DNA of 64,000 nt from Uranotaenia lowii (Eukaryota; Arthropoda; Insecta; Diptera; Culicidae): assembly GCF_029784155.1 (NCBI RefSeq), contig NC_073692.1:15915752-15979751 (forward strand). The letters are read 5' to 3'. Made by a program: the position numbers and the translations under genes. The notes under the pieces are model-generated. The model was not told the DNA's origin. It worked only from the letters and a program-made list of their open reading frames with translations, and made no database searches. This document shows, piece after piece, positions 48,251 through 57,843 of this stretch. Position 1 is the first letter of the stretch. Every line of letters starts with the position of its first letter.

Positions 48251-49468
48251 TTTCCTAAGCACAAACGACAGAAGAGAATTTCGCCCGTGGAAGCAAATTG
48301 AATCCAATAAGACAAAGGCTTCTCAGACCTCTCGAGCTTTAAGCTCTCGGGCTAGTTTTTTTGCTCCCTTTTCTCTTTCCTCTACAGATCTCACGTTGCG
48401 CGATGAAAGCTTTTCGTTCGCATTTAAAAACCTGTGCAATTGTTGCGTTGTTGTTGTTGGGGTTGGTGTCTGAGGATAACGGCTTGGGTTGGGAGTCAAT
48501 TCGAACTCTCACTTGCTGAAGCCAATGGAAGATAATAACCAAACAGTAGCGCCACCAAGTCCTCCATAATAAAGTTTAAAGCATTTCTGAATTTTTTTTT
48601 TGGAACATGCACTAAATCCGAATGAACCATTTTGGCCAGGATGATCAAAAACAAAATTGACAAAATTGACGGAATTGAAAAAAATTACCCAATTGACAAA
48701 ATTAACAAAATCGACAAAATCGACAAAATTGACAAAATTAAAAAAAAATTACAGAATTGACAAAAATGACAAAATTGATAAAATCGACAAAATTCGCAAA
48801 ATACCCAAAATTGACAAAATTGACAAGATATTTGATTTTTTTCAATTTTGTCTATTTTGTCATTTTTGTCTATTTTGTCATGTTATTCAATTTTGGCAAT
48901 TTGGTTAATTTTGTCATTTTTGTCAGTTTTGTTAATTTTGTTAATTTTTTCAATTTTGTCAATTCTGCCAATTTTGTGAATTTGGTCGATTTTGTCAATT
49001 TGTCGATTTTGTTAATTTTGTCAATTTGGTAAATTTTTTCAATTCCGTCAATTAACAAAAATTTTGTTTTTGGTCATCCTGGCCAAAATGGTTCATTCGG
49101 ATTTATATGCATGTTCCAAAAAAAAAATTCCCAAATGCTTTAAACTCTATTATAGAGGACTTGGTGGCGCTACTGTTTGGTTATTATCTTCCATTGGCTT
49201 CAGCAAGTGAGAGTTCGAATTGACTCCCAACCCAAGCCGTTATCCTCAGACACCAACCCCAACAACAACAACGCAACAATTGCACAGGTTTTTAAATGCG
49301 AACGAAAAGCTTTCATCGCGCAACGTTAGATCTGAAGAGGAAATAGAAAAGGGAGCAAAAAAACTAGCCCGAGAGCTTAAAGCTCGAGAGGAATGAGAAG
49401 CCTTTGTCTTATTGGATTCAATTTGCTTCCACGGGCGAAATTCTCTTCTGTCGTTTGTGCTTAGGAAA
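48251..49468. mobile_element. Foldback element, 405-bp inverted arms around a 9-bp repeat loop
   Basis: The left arm (48251-48655) and right arm (49063-49468) are inverted copies of about 405 bp with few differences. TTTCCTAAGCACAAACGACA on the left faces TGTCGTTTGTGCTTAGGAAA on the right, and ATTTTGGCCAGGATGA faces TCATCCTGGCCAAAAT. The centre is itself palindromic: ACAAAATTG units to about 48830, then TTTTGTCAA units to about 49050. The whole 1.2 kb could form one hairpin. No transposase is present. Frames in the arms mirror each other and are not genes. Confidence 0.88.
48655..49060. repeat. Palindromic 9-bp tandem repeat, ACAAAATTG then TTTTGTCAA
   Basis: The unit flips orientation near 48835, so the two half-arrays are mutual inverted copies. 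Each half holds about 20 degenerate units. It has the same unit as 21.9-22.6 kb. Confidence 0.9.
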
Positions 49469-49640
49469 AAGCTTCCTGAGCACGAACGCACGTGAGAGAG
49501 AAGATGAGATGGTGTGCAGGCATCGTCCGCGTCCCCGTGTCCTCGTGTCGTTTTCCCCTTCTCAGAGAAATTTGTGCTTGAGAATCTATGGTTGGGCGCA
49601 GGGTGGGACTTGCAATCACTATAGAAATATGCGATATGAG
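49469..49640 (+). repeat. GC-rich outer segment shared with 22939-23112
   Basis: It lies directly outside the right arm and carries GAGAGAGAAGATGAGATGGT and GTCCTCGTGTCGTTTTCCCC. It is present in inverse sense at 22.9-23.1 kb and has no mirror left of the left arm, so it is not part of the palindrome itself. Confidence 0.8.
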
Positions 49641-50262
49641 GGTCTAGTCCTTGGGCTTGAGTCATTCGATTTCGGGGTTGTACCCCATGGTGCAATTCCT
49701 TTAAATGAACTTTAATTTTGGTTTTCAAACCCAGAATTAAATTTTGGTTCCGGTTCGTCCTAAAGGTGAACTGGTTAACATATAATATTTAACTCATTTA
49801 CATGATAAGATTGAAATTTAGGCTTTCAAGTTTAATTGACATCTATTTGTCAATAAAAACAAGTATAACGTTCGATCGAAGGCGCCCTCTGTTTTCCTTA
49901 CGGGAAATTACACGGAGTGTATGCGTACAAAGCGCTTTTCGCGCCATGTTTTCGATCAGCTTGATTAGTGATTGCTGGTTGTGGCTAGCAAGCCAAATTG
50001 ACACGTTTTTTGGAGTGATGATTTGATGATAATTACTATGAAAATTTAATTTTCAAACTATTTTGTTTTTTTTTCTTTCTTTTATAGGTTGAAGAAGAAA
50101 AAAAATCAAATTTTTCAAGATAAAAATCATTTTTATTGTACTGCTCAGTTTCACAAAAACTGCGAGAACAAAGTTTACTAAAATTCACACAAATACACAC
50201 AAATACACAGACATCATCAGAACTCGACGAGCTGATTCGATAGGTACCTATAAAGGTATATC
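49641..50262. other. Stretch without recognised features
   Basis: Mostly AT-rich. A small GC-balanced patch near 49875-49990 has no recognised function. Confidence 0.45.
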
Positions 50263-50264
50263 TA

Positions 50265-50848
50265 AAGTCTGCTTCATTTAATATTGGAACAAATTCTTTT
50301 GCTCATTGTGGCGCTCCTAGTGGACGGATTTCGAAACTTTTTTCACCCACGTGTCGGGAAATTCATTACCTTTCACCATGTATTTATGTCATAACACCAA
50401 ACGATAGCATTTTGTAAACAACCGCCATGGAAGCCGAACGGAGAGATCAAATTGTGCACAGTTTTCTTGAAAATCCATTGTTGTCGGCATCGAAGCTAGC
50501 TAAACAGCTTAAAATGCCCAGAAATACCGTATGGCGTGTTATCAATCAGTACAAGGAAACATTGACGACGGCTCGGAAGCCGCATTCGAAGCGTCGGAGT
50601 GGAACTGTCGATCGGAAACTGCGTGGGAAAGTCATCAAGGCCGTCAAGAGGAATCCCAATCTTTCAGACCGCGATTTGGCCAATAAGTTCCAGGCCGCTC
50701 ACAGTACGGTGCGACGAATTCGTCTCCGGGAAGGAATAAGGTCATTCCGAGCCAGCAAACAGCCAAATCGGACGCTGAAGCAGAACAATGTGGCCAGAAT
50801 CCGTGCTCGAAAGCTGTACGACCAAGTGCTAACCAAGTTCGACGGATG
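50265..50848 (+). mobile_element. 5' half of a Tc1/mariner element
   Basis: It starts AAGTCTGCTTCATTTAATAT after TA (50263-50264), has a 160-bp leader, then the transposase start at 50427. It is cut off at 50848, where a TA and the terminus of a second copy of the same family begin. The remaining 3' half is absent. Confidence 0.85.
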
Positions 50849-50867
50849 TAAAGTCTGCTTCATTTAA
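50427..50867 (+). pseudogene. Tc1/mariner transposase, N-terminal DNA-binding half only
   Basis: The ATG at 50427 opens a clean 146-codon frame: MEAERRDQIVHSFLENPLLS, a first helix-turn-helix (ASKLAKQLKMPRNTVWRVIN), a basic linker, and a second helix-turn-helix (NPNLSDRDLANKFQAAHSTV). Such paired HTH domains bind the transposon ends. The frame leaves transposase sequence at FDGC, just before the position where the first catalytic aspartate is expected, and ends six codons into the neighbouring element's terminus. With no catalytic core it cannot transpose. If translated, it would be a DNA-binding fragment that might compete at ends of its family; that is speculation. Unlike the other relics here, it is free of frameshifts. 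Confidence 0.85.
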
Positions 50868-51227
50868 TATTGGAACACAAACAATTGCGTGTAGTTCAGT
50901 CATTTATTAACAAATTCATAATTTGTTTTTCATACAAATGTAGCATTTTCTTTACTCTTTCATAAAAAAAATTAAAAAAATTATTCATTGCTGTTTCGAA
51001 GAAATTCTCGTACTCGTACTCGTAAGAAAACTGTGCACAATTTGATCCCTCCGTTCGGCTTCCATGGCGGTTGTTTACAAAATGCTATCGTTTGGTGTTA
51101 TGACATAAATACATGGTGAAAGGTAATGAATTTCCCGACACGTGTGTAAAAAAAGTGTCCAAATCCGTCCACTAGGAGCGCCACAATGAGCAAAAGAATT
51201 TGTTCCAATATTAAATGAAGCAGACTT
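50851..51227 (-). mobile_element. Internally deleted 377-bp derivative of the same mariner family
   Basis: Both ends carry AAGTCTGCTTCATTTAATAT in inverted orientation, with TA outside each (50849-50850, 51228-51229). Read on the minus strand it has the same leader as the neighbouring half element, the ATG and about 11 codons (51063 downwards), and then jumps to the last codons (REFLRNSNE then stop) and the 3' untranslated end. It is a MITE in the making, derived from the family by one internal deletion. Confidence 0.85.
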
Positions 51228-51229
51228 TA

Positions 51230-52007
51230 CACTGCAAAAAAACTACACTTTAAGATTATGTTCCTTTCACACATAAGCTCATAAATCTCTGCTACTATAT
51301 GATTCAAATAAAATTTATGTTTGAGTTTTAGTTTATATTGGATTTGAATATGGTGTTCATTTCCTTACACATAACTTATATGAATGTGATAATTGAAATA
51401 TTTCACCCTTTCAAAATGGCTACAATTGGACAAAAACACGATGTATGTACCAGTGAAAGAAATTTTATTGCGAAAAACAAAGGCAATTAAGGTTAGTAAA
51501 TTTATTTTCAACTTCTAAAAGATTATTTTTCTTACGATTATCACAAAGCGTTTGATGTTTTGTTCTATTTTTTTCCCACAGCAAGTTATCTTGTGGATTC
51601 CAGATAGTCCTTTAACAATAGTGGAACGCTGGATTTTGAAAAGTAGCCTTGGATATTCTGGGCGATAAGCCACTGAAAAAAGACAGCAGTTGAGCGTCGA
51701 TGATTTACATTAAATATTTTACTAGAAAATTATACCATTGGAAAAAAAACAACTGTCTCTCTTATTTTAAAACGCCTGAAGCTAGATTTGAAATAACATA
51801 ATTTGAATATCAAATTAAAGCCTATTTGTAGGCGGTTTCATTTCACACATAACATCAATTTGTGGAAATTTATAAGTTTCATGTGTCGCCTACAGCTTTG
51901 AAATATTTCCGGAATATATGAGTGACACATAATTTGTAAATGGCAGACAAATTGCAAAGATCTATATAGGCCGACACATACCCCTAATATGTGGATTTTT
52001 TGCAGTG
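51230..52007. mobile_element. MITE-like element, CACTGCAAAAAA ends, enclosing an exon pair
   Basis: CACTGCAAAAAAACTACAC at the left faces GTGGATTTTTTGCAGTG at the right. TA lies outside both ends (51228-51229, 52008-52009); the left TA is the same dinucleotide that ends the mariner derivative. Subterminal CACATAA motifs recur near both ends. No transposase was recognised. A spliceable exon pair occupies the middle. Confidence 0.72.
51441..51668 (+). CDS. Two-exon 45-codon peptide inside the MITE, unrecognised
   Basis: Exon one (51441-51491) reads MYVPVKEILLRKTKAIK; the frame is open upstream of this ATG for another 17 codons. The donor is AAG|GTTAGT. The intron (51492-51581, 90 nt) ends in a long pyrimidine tract, CTATTTTTTTCCCACAG. 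Exon two (51582-51668) continues in phase 0 with QVILWIPDSPLTIVERWILK and SSLGYSGR before TAA. No family is recognised. Because the flanking element is non-autonomous, the exons may be a captured host gene fragment, or what is left of the element's own transposase. A second ATG upstream (51416) opens a different frame that stops right at the donor. Confidence 0.4.
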
Positions 52008-52115
52008 TAAGACCCATAATTAATGATCTCCCAAATCGACCGATAACTATACCTTTCTGAAAGAAAGGCAAAAAAAGTACAAAAATCTGACAAATATGAC
52101 TTAAACTTTACAATA

Positions 52116-52380
52116 GGGGAGATGGGGGCATAATGGCCACCTTAAGGAAAACGGTTATTTAACCATAGAAAAAAGCTATAATATGGAGGTTACATTATTG
52201 TTTCGTGTTCAGACACTTAAAAAGCCTATGTCCTAACGGGCTGAAGCGTGAAAAACTAGATGAAAACGTTTAAAAATGCATTTTAAAAAATTTTGCCAAA
52301 AGCTGAAAACCAGCCACTGTGGAGGCATAATGAGAACCCCCCCCTGAGGCAGTATGAGCACCATTAATCAGAGCAAGATG
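52116..52380 (+). repeat. GGGGAGATGGGGGCATAATG repeat, left end only
   Basis: The element-like start GGGGAGATGGGGGCATAATG follows TA (52114-52115), in the style of the element at 14707. GAGGCATAATGAGAACCCCC near 52323 may be a second internal motif. No right end is clear. A related phrase (TATCATTATGCCCG) occurs near 58699. Confidence 0.45.
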
Positions 52381-52499
52381 TGCGTTTTTGCCGGGGAATC
52401 TAGCAGCGAATTCAATTCGATGAAGTCAGGTGAGTCGTAGATTCATCAAACAAAGCAATAACAAAATAATCTAGGTCTGTTTGTAGAATACAAACAATT

Positions 52500-52943
52500 C
52501 ACGCACGCTCATACATTAAGTGCTTTGTTCGTTTAGTCTTAGCGAATTTCCAATCGTGTTTTCTTTTCGAATCCCATTTTACAAGTTTTGAAAATGGCAA
52601 AAACAAATGCCTACTGAAATTATCAGCAACTTTCGCTGACACTGATTGAATGCTAAAGCTACATTCACTGATCGTATGCAGTGAGTGACAGAAACGACTA
52701 AGCGAAAGACGCTTTCGTAGCAGTCGAGTGAAACAAGTTAGTTCGGGTTTACGAGTAAGCTTTCTACTGACTGATAGACATACTCGCAAAGCTTGCCGTA
52801 GGCACGAAGATGACCGAGCCGATCAGAAGCTTTTATATTCGTTGACTTTTCTATTCCGTTCATTTCAGTTCAAGCTTTTTACACTGATAGAAAATCACAG
52901 TCAATATCATTCGTGCTTTCAGAAAATTTGCAGCACTGGTTTT
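52500..52943 (-). repeat. Repeat with CCAGTGCTGCAAAT terminus, right-end copy
   Basis: It ends in TTTGCAGCACTGG at about 52943, the inverse of the left end at 20691. The interior is of mixed composition, and short frames in it on both strands are unrecognised. Confidence 0.45.
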
Positions 52944-52989
52944 AACTATCATAGGAACCATCTCCGGCCCCAAAAACCCTCAGATGCCA

Positions 52990-53078
52990 ATTTTGACGAT
53001 GATCGGTTCAGTAGTTTCCGAGTCTATAGGGAACAGACAGACAGACAAACATTCATTTATATATATATATATAGATTT
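52990..53078 (-). repeat. Dispersed-repeat end, TCTGTCTGTCTGTTCCC phrase with (AT)n
   Basis: On the minus strand this reads GTTTGTCTGTCTGTCTGTTC, then CCTATAGACTCGGAAACTAC. An AT microsatellite lies at 53059-53073. The same phrase in plus orientation is at 55361-55398, so two copies face outwards across 2.3 kb. Confidence 0.65.
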
Positions 53079-53214
53079 CTTAATTATCCCTCCACAAATA
53101 ACTGAGATATTTCATTCAACATAGGTATATGAGAAGTGAATATTGTGCATATTTTGGTTTAATTACCGTACAGACTGATGACTTAAAAACTAGGAAATTT
53201 TTCTTAAGCCTATT

Positions 53215-54205
53215 TTAAAACGACGTTTTCACATATGTACAACACTTGTCAATAGGGTGGTTTTGGCCATATGCAGTTCGGTGGTGAGGAAGATACTGAC
53301 TTTGTCGAAGTCTTCTCGTTGGTACATAAATGTTAACAAGTTGTAGAATGTAAGCACAGTCAATACGGTTGGTCAATGTGTCGTATATAAAACCTTGCTG
53401 CAGTTCGACGCGCCGCTTTTCGAGTGAGGTTAGGCATATCAGAGCACACCTTTCCTCGTACGGTGGGAGTTGGATCGGGTCATTCCAGGGAAGACGCCGT
53501 AGAGAACATCGAGAAACATCGTTAAACTCGTTCAAGACGGTGGCCTGGACCTGGACGGCGTATTTTTCAATTGTTTTCTGCCATTTTTTTCAATTGTTTT
53601 CCTTGTTTCTTCGAATGAGGAACTACATTGCTGGTGTCGTAAAAGGGCGCAAGAAATCGAGATTTGCTCTGCATATCCGGTTGTTTTGGGCAAGCAAAAC
53701 AATATCGTCAGCCAGGTCGAGGACGTTTGATTGCTCCATAGTTGAAGGATTCCACGGCAATCCTCGATTCGGTGTTCAGTCGATCGATCCAGTCAGGATC
53801 TCATCCTTTACAATGAGAATGAGTAGCGGTGATAAGATAAGATACATCCTTGTCTAACTATAGCAGTTACCGAACAAGACACCATCATGCAAAACCTTGC
53901 ACGAAAATGCTTCGTACTGAGCTTCTATGTGATGGACTAGTTTTTCTGGGACTCCTTTACGTCTAAGTGCAGCCCAGATGTTTCATGGTTCAGTCGGTCG
54001 AATACTTTTTCGAAATCAACGAACACCAGCAGGAGAGAGTCCTGAAATTTGTTGATTTGTTCCAGTATTATTCGTAGGGTTGTGATGTGGTCCACACACG
54101 ATTTCCGGATCAGAATCCGGCTTGTTGGCATCGGAGTGTAGCGTCAATTTTCTCCTAGATCCTGTTCAAGGTCACTTTGCAGAGTGCTTTGAGGGTTGTA
54201 CAGTA
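53215..54205 (-). pseudogene. Non-LTR retrotransposon reverse transcriptase, decayed
   Basis: On the minus strand the frame starts near 54205 with LKALCKVTLNRI. It passes QAGF and the SCVDHITTLRIILEQINKFQ region, then LLLVFVDFEKVFDRLNHE (motif A with its catalytic aspartate, about 54000-54030). After a deletion it resumes with a LADDIVLLAQ segment near 53705, the [F/Y]xDD-type catalytic motif. The C-terminal part (WNDPIQLPPYEERCALICLT, RIDCAYILQLVNIYV) occupies 53535-53215. Stops, frameshifts and loss of the thumb region make it non-functional. No endonuclease domain, gag or tail is visible. The family is a non-LTR type common in dipterans; the clade is not assigned. Confidence 0.85.
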
Positions 54206-54209
54206 GACT

Positions 54210-54735
54210 GAGTCGATTTGGGGTCATTTTTGAATTTCTCAAACCCTGGGGTTTAAAAAGCTTCGTCTTGGTCCAAAACTCATACATGATTTTTTGCAAA
54301 ATTTTTAATTAACGTTTACATGAGTAAATTTTGACTTTTAGGTTTGTATGGGAAAATTGAGTATTTTGTACTTAAAAATCAACATCTTTTTTTTTTCGTC
54401 TATGGAACCGAGCCAGCTGACAGTTTGTGTGCTAATTTAAAAAATTCTTAAAGGAGATTTTCCGCTGAACAGCTTTGTCGAAGACCGCAACTTCGTATCT
54501 CATTAGGCAAAAAAGTTATTAGCTATTTAAGAGAGGTGTGTCTTTTCACATTGATAAACAATAAATTCAATTGACATCACTGCTGGAGCCTCGCGAAGTA
54601 TTACAAGAAAAGTAGTCATGCTATACCTACCTCGCCAGACACCCTGCAGGGCAAAGAATGATAGTTACGATAGAGGTAAGCGAAATGTTTTCGTGAATCT
54701 GTGTAATCCATCTTCTTTTCCAGTGAGGAGTTAGA
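54210..54735. repeat. Unclassified repeat-like filler
   Basis: No coding. Phrases such as GGAGATTTTCCGCTGAACAG and GCTTTGTCGAAGACCGCAAC suggest an interspersed repeat, but no second copy was found in the window. Confidence 0.3.
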
Positions 54736-54739
54736 AAAA

Positions 54740-55265
54740 GAGTGGTGCTTCTGTATTTTCTTTACATTTCTCGAAAACTAATCAAGTTAATGAAACCAAA
54801 TTTAGCATGAGAGAGTATTTGAAAACGAGAAATATGTCAATGACTAAATACTCCCTTCTTTAAAAGCGTAGAAAGGAAGGGAGGAGATTACTTCCTTACA
54901 ATGTGTATTGCATGTCTCGAGTCGAGAACAATGTAAGGGTATTTGAGAACAAAAAAGGTACCTATTTATATTTGGTATCACTCCCTCCTTTCAGCTGGAA
55001 GATAGGAAAGAGGAAGGGGCTCTTTTAGATATTTTTGCAAAATTTCAAAATCATCAAGCAAATAGAACCAAATTTCGCAAGAGAGAGTATGTGATACGAT
55101 AAATGGCTATACGATTGTTTGAAACACCTCCATTCTTCCATAGGGGATATAGAAGGCAGGACGGAGGCTTCCATACATTTTTTTTGCCAACTCGAAAACT
55201 TATCAAAGATATGAAACCAAATTTCACATGAAAAAGAATACGAAAAGGCACGAGAAATGTTTTTT
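54740..55265 (+). repeat. Degenerate about 210-bp repeat, GAAACCAAATTT units (left block)
   Basis: Units near 54770, 55030 and 55185 share CTCGAAAACT, TATGAAACCAAATTTCACAT, a GAGAGAGTAT phrase, ACGAGAAATG and a purine-rich GGAAGGGAGGA stretch. The series continues at 57988-58430, so the SINE and Tc1-like element lie in or between its units. Confidence 0.6.
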
Positions 55266-55344
55266 TTTATTTTTTAGGACACCGCAAAATTTTTTGTAAG
55301 TTTAATGATAATTTTTTTTTATACGTTATAGAATCTTAATATAT

Positions 55345-55990
55345 AAAAACGAGTTTCTGTCTGTCTGTCTGTTCCCTATAGACTCGGAAACTACTGGACA
55401 TTGGAGGCATCTACCATATCAAGTCCAAGTGGTTCAAGTAGGCCCCTACTGTTGAAAATCCTACACGTTGCAGCCTGATAGTTGAAGTTATGCTAAAATT
55501 AGTATAAAAACTTAATTTTTGGCTCACTTCTATTGACATTTACACTATGAAGACCATAATTGGCCACTTTGAGTTGTATATTGTTTGAAAGGTGGTACTT
55601 TTCTGATTGCAAAACTGTGAAATATGTAACCGAACTCGTCCGAACTCAGGAGATATAATCAGCTAAAAATGTCTATTTTTGATAAGTATTTTTAAGACAT
55701 CTTGTTTAAACCTCAAAAATTTTATATAGTATATTCAGCAAAAGTGTGCAACTTCTTCGTCTCCAAAACTCTCTAGAATACACTTTACATGAAAAATCAC
55801 TCGCCAAAAAGTAATGTTGAAAAAACTGAAAATTGATGATCGTTTGCTAAAAATTGTCATAACTTTGAAACGATTATTGATACAGTAATGACTTCTTTGG
55901 CAAAGTTGCTAGAATAGGTACAAGCTAAAAACTGTTCTCAGACAGTATAGCTCTAAAATGGATATTATAAAGTTAGTTTTTCTAACTAAC
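55345..55990 (+). repeat. Dispersed-repeat end and unclassified body
   Basis: It begins TTAATATATAAAAACGAGTT, then the GTCTGTCTGTCTGTTCCCTA phrase, in inverse orientation to 52990-53078. The body to 55990 has no recognised coding or structure. Confidence 0.4.
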
Positions 55991-55994
55991 TGCT

Positions 55995-56228
55995 GCCGCC
56001 GCCCGTGGCGTAGAAGATAGCCTTCAAGTCTTCTAAGCCAGGGGGTATGAGATCGAATCCCGGTCACGGCATACATAGTACACTTTCGGTGGGTTGGTGG
56101 TTTTAGCATTTGGAAGATGCTAGCCATCATATCCTCGAAAAATGTACGCTTAGAGTTAAGTAAAAAGGAATCTCTTCGAGGAAACATCATGTTTCATTGA
56201 GATCCTGTATGTGTTTGTGTTCGTTTAG
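55995..56228 (+). mobile_element. tRNA-derived SINE
   Basis: The head carries RNA polymerase III promoter boxes at the proper distance: TGGCGTAGAAG (56006-56016, A box) and AGATCGAATCC (56050-56060, B box). CCGTG and CACGG are left to pair as a remnant acceptor stem. A tRNA-unrelated body of about 150 bp follows, ending in a TGTATGTGTTTGTGTTCG tail. This order, tRNA-like head, body and simple tail, is that of insect SINEs. Mobilisation would need a partner non-LTR reverse transcriptase. The family name is not known to me. Confidence 0.75.
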
Positions 56229-56639
56229 GTGGATAAATCAATTTTTCAAAAAAAAACTAATTTTTTAGCCCTTGTAATGTTGGTCATTTGTCTCGAAGAC
56301 ACTATAGGTCTAAAACGCCTAGTTTCGGCACCATCCTCGTTTTGGAGTATATTTTCCGGGAAAATTCATCATCCATCGGGTTCGGTTTTACGCACCAATC
56401 TGAGCTTGGCCCGACAAAGGTGTGTAAATATATTTGGCGTGAAAATAACCAGCCCCCTGGATGAGCGAGGGCGTTTGCAATCTCTCTATTACTCATTTCA
56501 GTGTAAATATTTGTGTAAAATGCGTTATATTTCAGCAATGAGATGCGGCCAACTGTTCTTGATGAGACATTGGTGTTACTTATAAATTTAAAATCATAGG
56601 AAAAAAATTGAAAAAAATTAGTAATTTTTTACTTTTCTT
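56229..56639. other. Stretch without recognised features
   Basis: Mixed-composition DNA between the SINE and the Tc1-like element. Overlapping 78- and 118-codon frames on opposite strands are unrecognised and judged fortuitous. Confidence 0.4.
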
Positions 56640-57843
56640 AGGAACAGAACACTCGGGTTGAAGCACATTCTCGAAAATAGTTTTGATCGTCTTTTTCATA
56701 TTTTACCCCTGTGTGCGGGGCCGAGTGCTGTTGGAAAACTCAATCCCTGGAACCAAAATGTCGACGTGCCCACGGTTCGACGACATTCTGTAGAACTAGT
56801 TCCCGATATGTATTTTGGTTGATCTTCACTCCTTCAGGGACGAAAACCAGGGACGAGGTCCAGCCATCACGGGTGATTCCGGCCCAAACCATCACCGATG
56901 CTGGTTTCCGTCGCCGGGTGGCCGTCAGCAAGTCCACACGGCTTCGTGATCTGTCTGGCAACCAAACTCTGTCGTTCTGCTTATTCACGAACTGCTGTAC
57001 GGTGAAGAGTTTCTCGTCGGTAAACACGATATTCTTCAACCTTCCTTCCCCGGCCCTCTTCAGCAGCGCCGTCGCTCTTATTACCCGTTCTTGTTCACCA
57101 TAAGGTCTTAAACCTCTTGGAACTTGTAGGGCTTGGTCTGATGTTTATCTTTCAGGATCCGACGGAGACTTCGATCCGATGTGTTGAGATCCTCTGCCAA
57201 TTTAGTGGCACTACGACGAAGATTTCTCTTAAGGCGCTTCTTGACGATCTTTGCCATGGCAGGTGTCACCGCAGTAGGTCGGCACCCCCTATGTGGTTTA
57301 TCTATAGGTGGGGACAAGACTGCCCTTGCGAGAGTGTGAGAATCAGTTTTTTTCAATGTTTTGATTGCTACGTCAAAAACGTTCGTGAGCGTCTCGACGT
57401 TGAAGTCGCCATTCATCCACGACATGCAACGTTTCATGTTATTCGAAAAATCCCAATCAAAGCACCCTTTTATTAACGCTTTTTTTCCTGACGCCTAGTA
57501 CGGCGACGTTATGAATTCTAAATAATAAACAACTTTATTTGCGTCCCAAACATTCCTCCTAGTATGTTTCTATGGCTACATTTGGACGCCTAATATATGA
57601 CTCTGTATGGATACAACGGACTAATACTAAAGTTTTTGGTTGTCCCCACCTATAGATAAACCACATAGGGCGTCCCCCACCATGCCGTTTTTTGGCACTT
57701 CCGGTCTCCAGGTATCTTTTAACTGTACGGTATACAAAACTTCTGCACACACTTATATCGGACAGCTCACGAACTATGTCCTTCTGCCGTTTGCCAACTA
57801 GGAACAAGGCAACCACAGCACTACGTTTCCGTTCGGGATCCAT
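56640..57843 (-). pseudogene. Tc1/mariner-like transposase, interrupted and inactivated
   Basis: The start MDPERKRSAVVALFLVGKRQ (ATG 57843) leads into a helix-turn-helix (VCRSFVYRTVKRYLETGSAK) and the linker KKRHGGGRP, where the MITE is inserted. After it the reading continues TAVTPAMAKIVKKRLKRNLR, a second DNA-binding region (SATKLAEDLNTSDRSLRRIL), a gap with a frame change, then NIVFTDEKLFTVQQ (first catalytic aspartate) and VMVWAGITRDGWTSSLVFVP. A stop falls after FGSRD near 56740. The next motif reads FQQHSAP where active relatives have FQQDSAP, so the second catalytic aspartate is replaced by histidine. The C terminus with the third acidic residue is missing, so the DDE/DDD type cannot be told. 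Confidence 0.85.
57289..57668. mobile_element. P-element-like MITE inserted in the transposase
   Basis: CTATGTGGTTTATCTATAGG at the left faces CCTATAGATAAACCACATAG at the right, followed inward by TGGGGACAA, giving perfect inverted repeats of about 29 bp. Flanking octamers GGCACCCC (57281-57288) and GGCGTCCC (57669-57676) agree at six of eight positions, consistent with an old 8-bp target duplication. The end length, duplication length and an AGGTGG core recall P elements; this assignment is inference. There is no coding capacity. Confidence 0.65.

Noticed and set aside
48339..49728. Frames of 67-160 codons in the palindrome arms
   Set aside because: The same peptide wording appears from both arms because they are inverted copies; there is no start, splice or domain support.
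53369..53857. 162-codon plus-strand frame
   Set aside because: Antisense to the reverse transcriptase relic; the minus strand carries the catalytic motifs.
56229..56585. 118-codon plus frame and 78-codon minus frame
   Set aside because: They overlap on opposite strands, have no recognisable motif, no splice support and no conserved start.
57117..57476. 119-codon plus-strand frame over the P-like MITE and Tc1-like element
   Set aside because: Antisense to the transposase and it crosses the MITE border.
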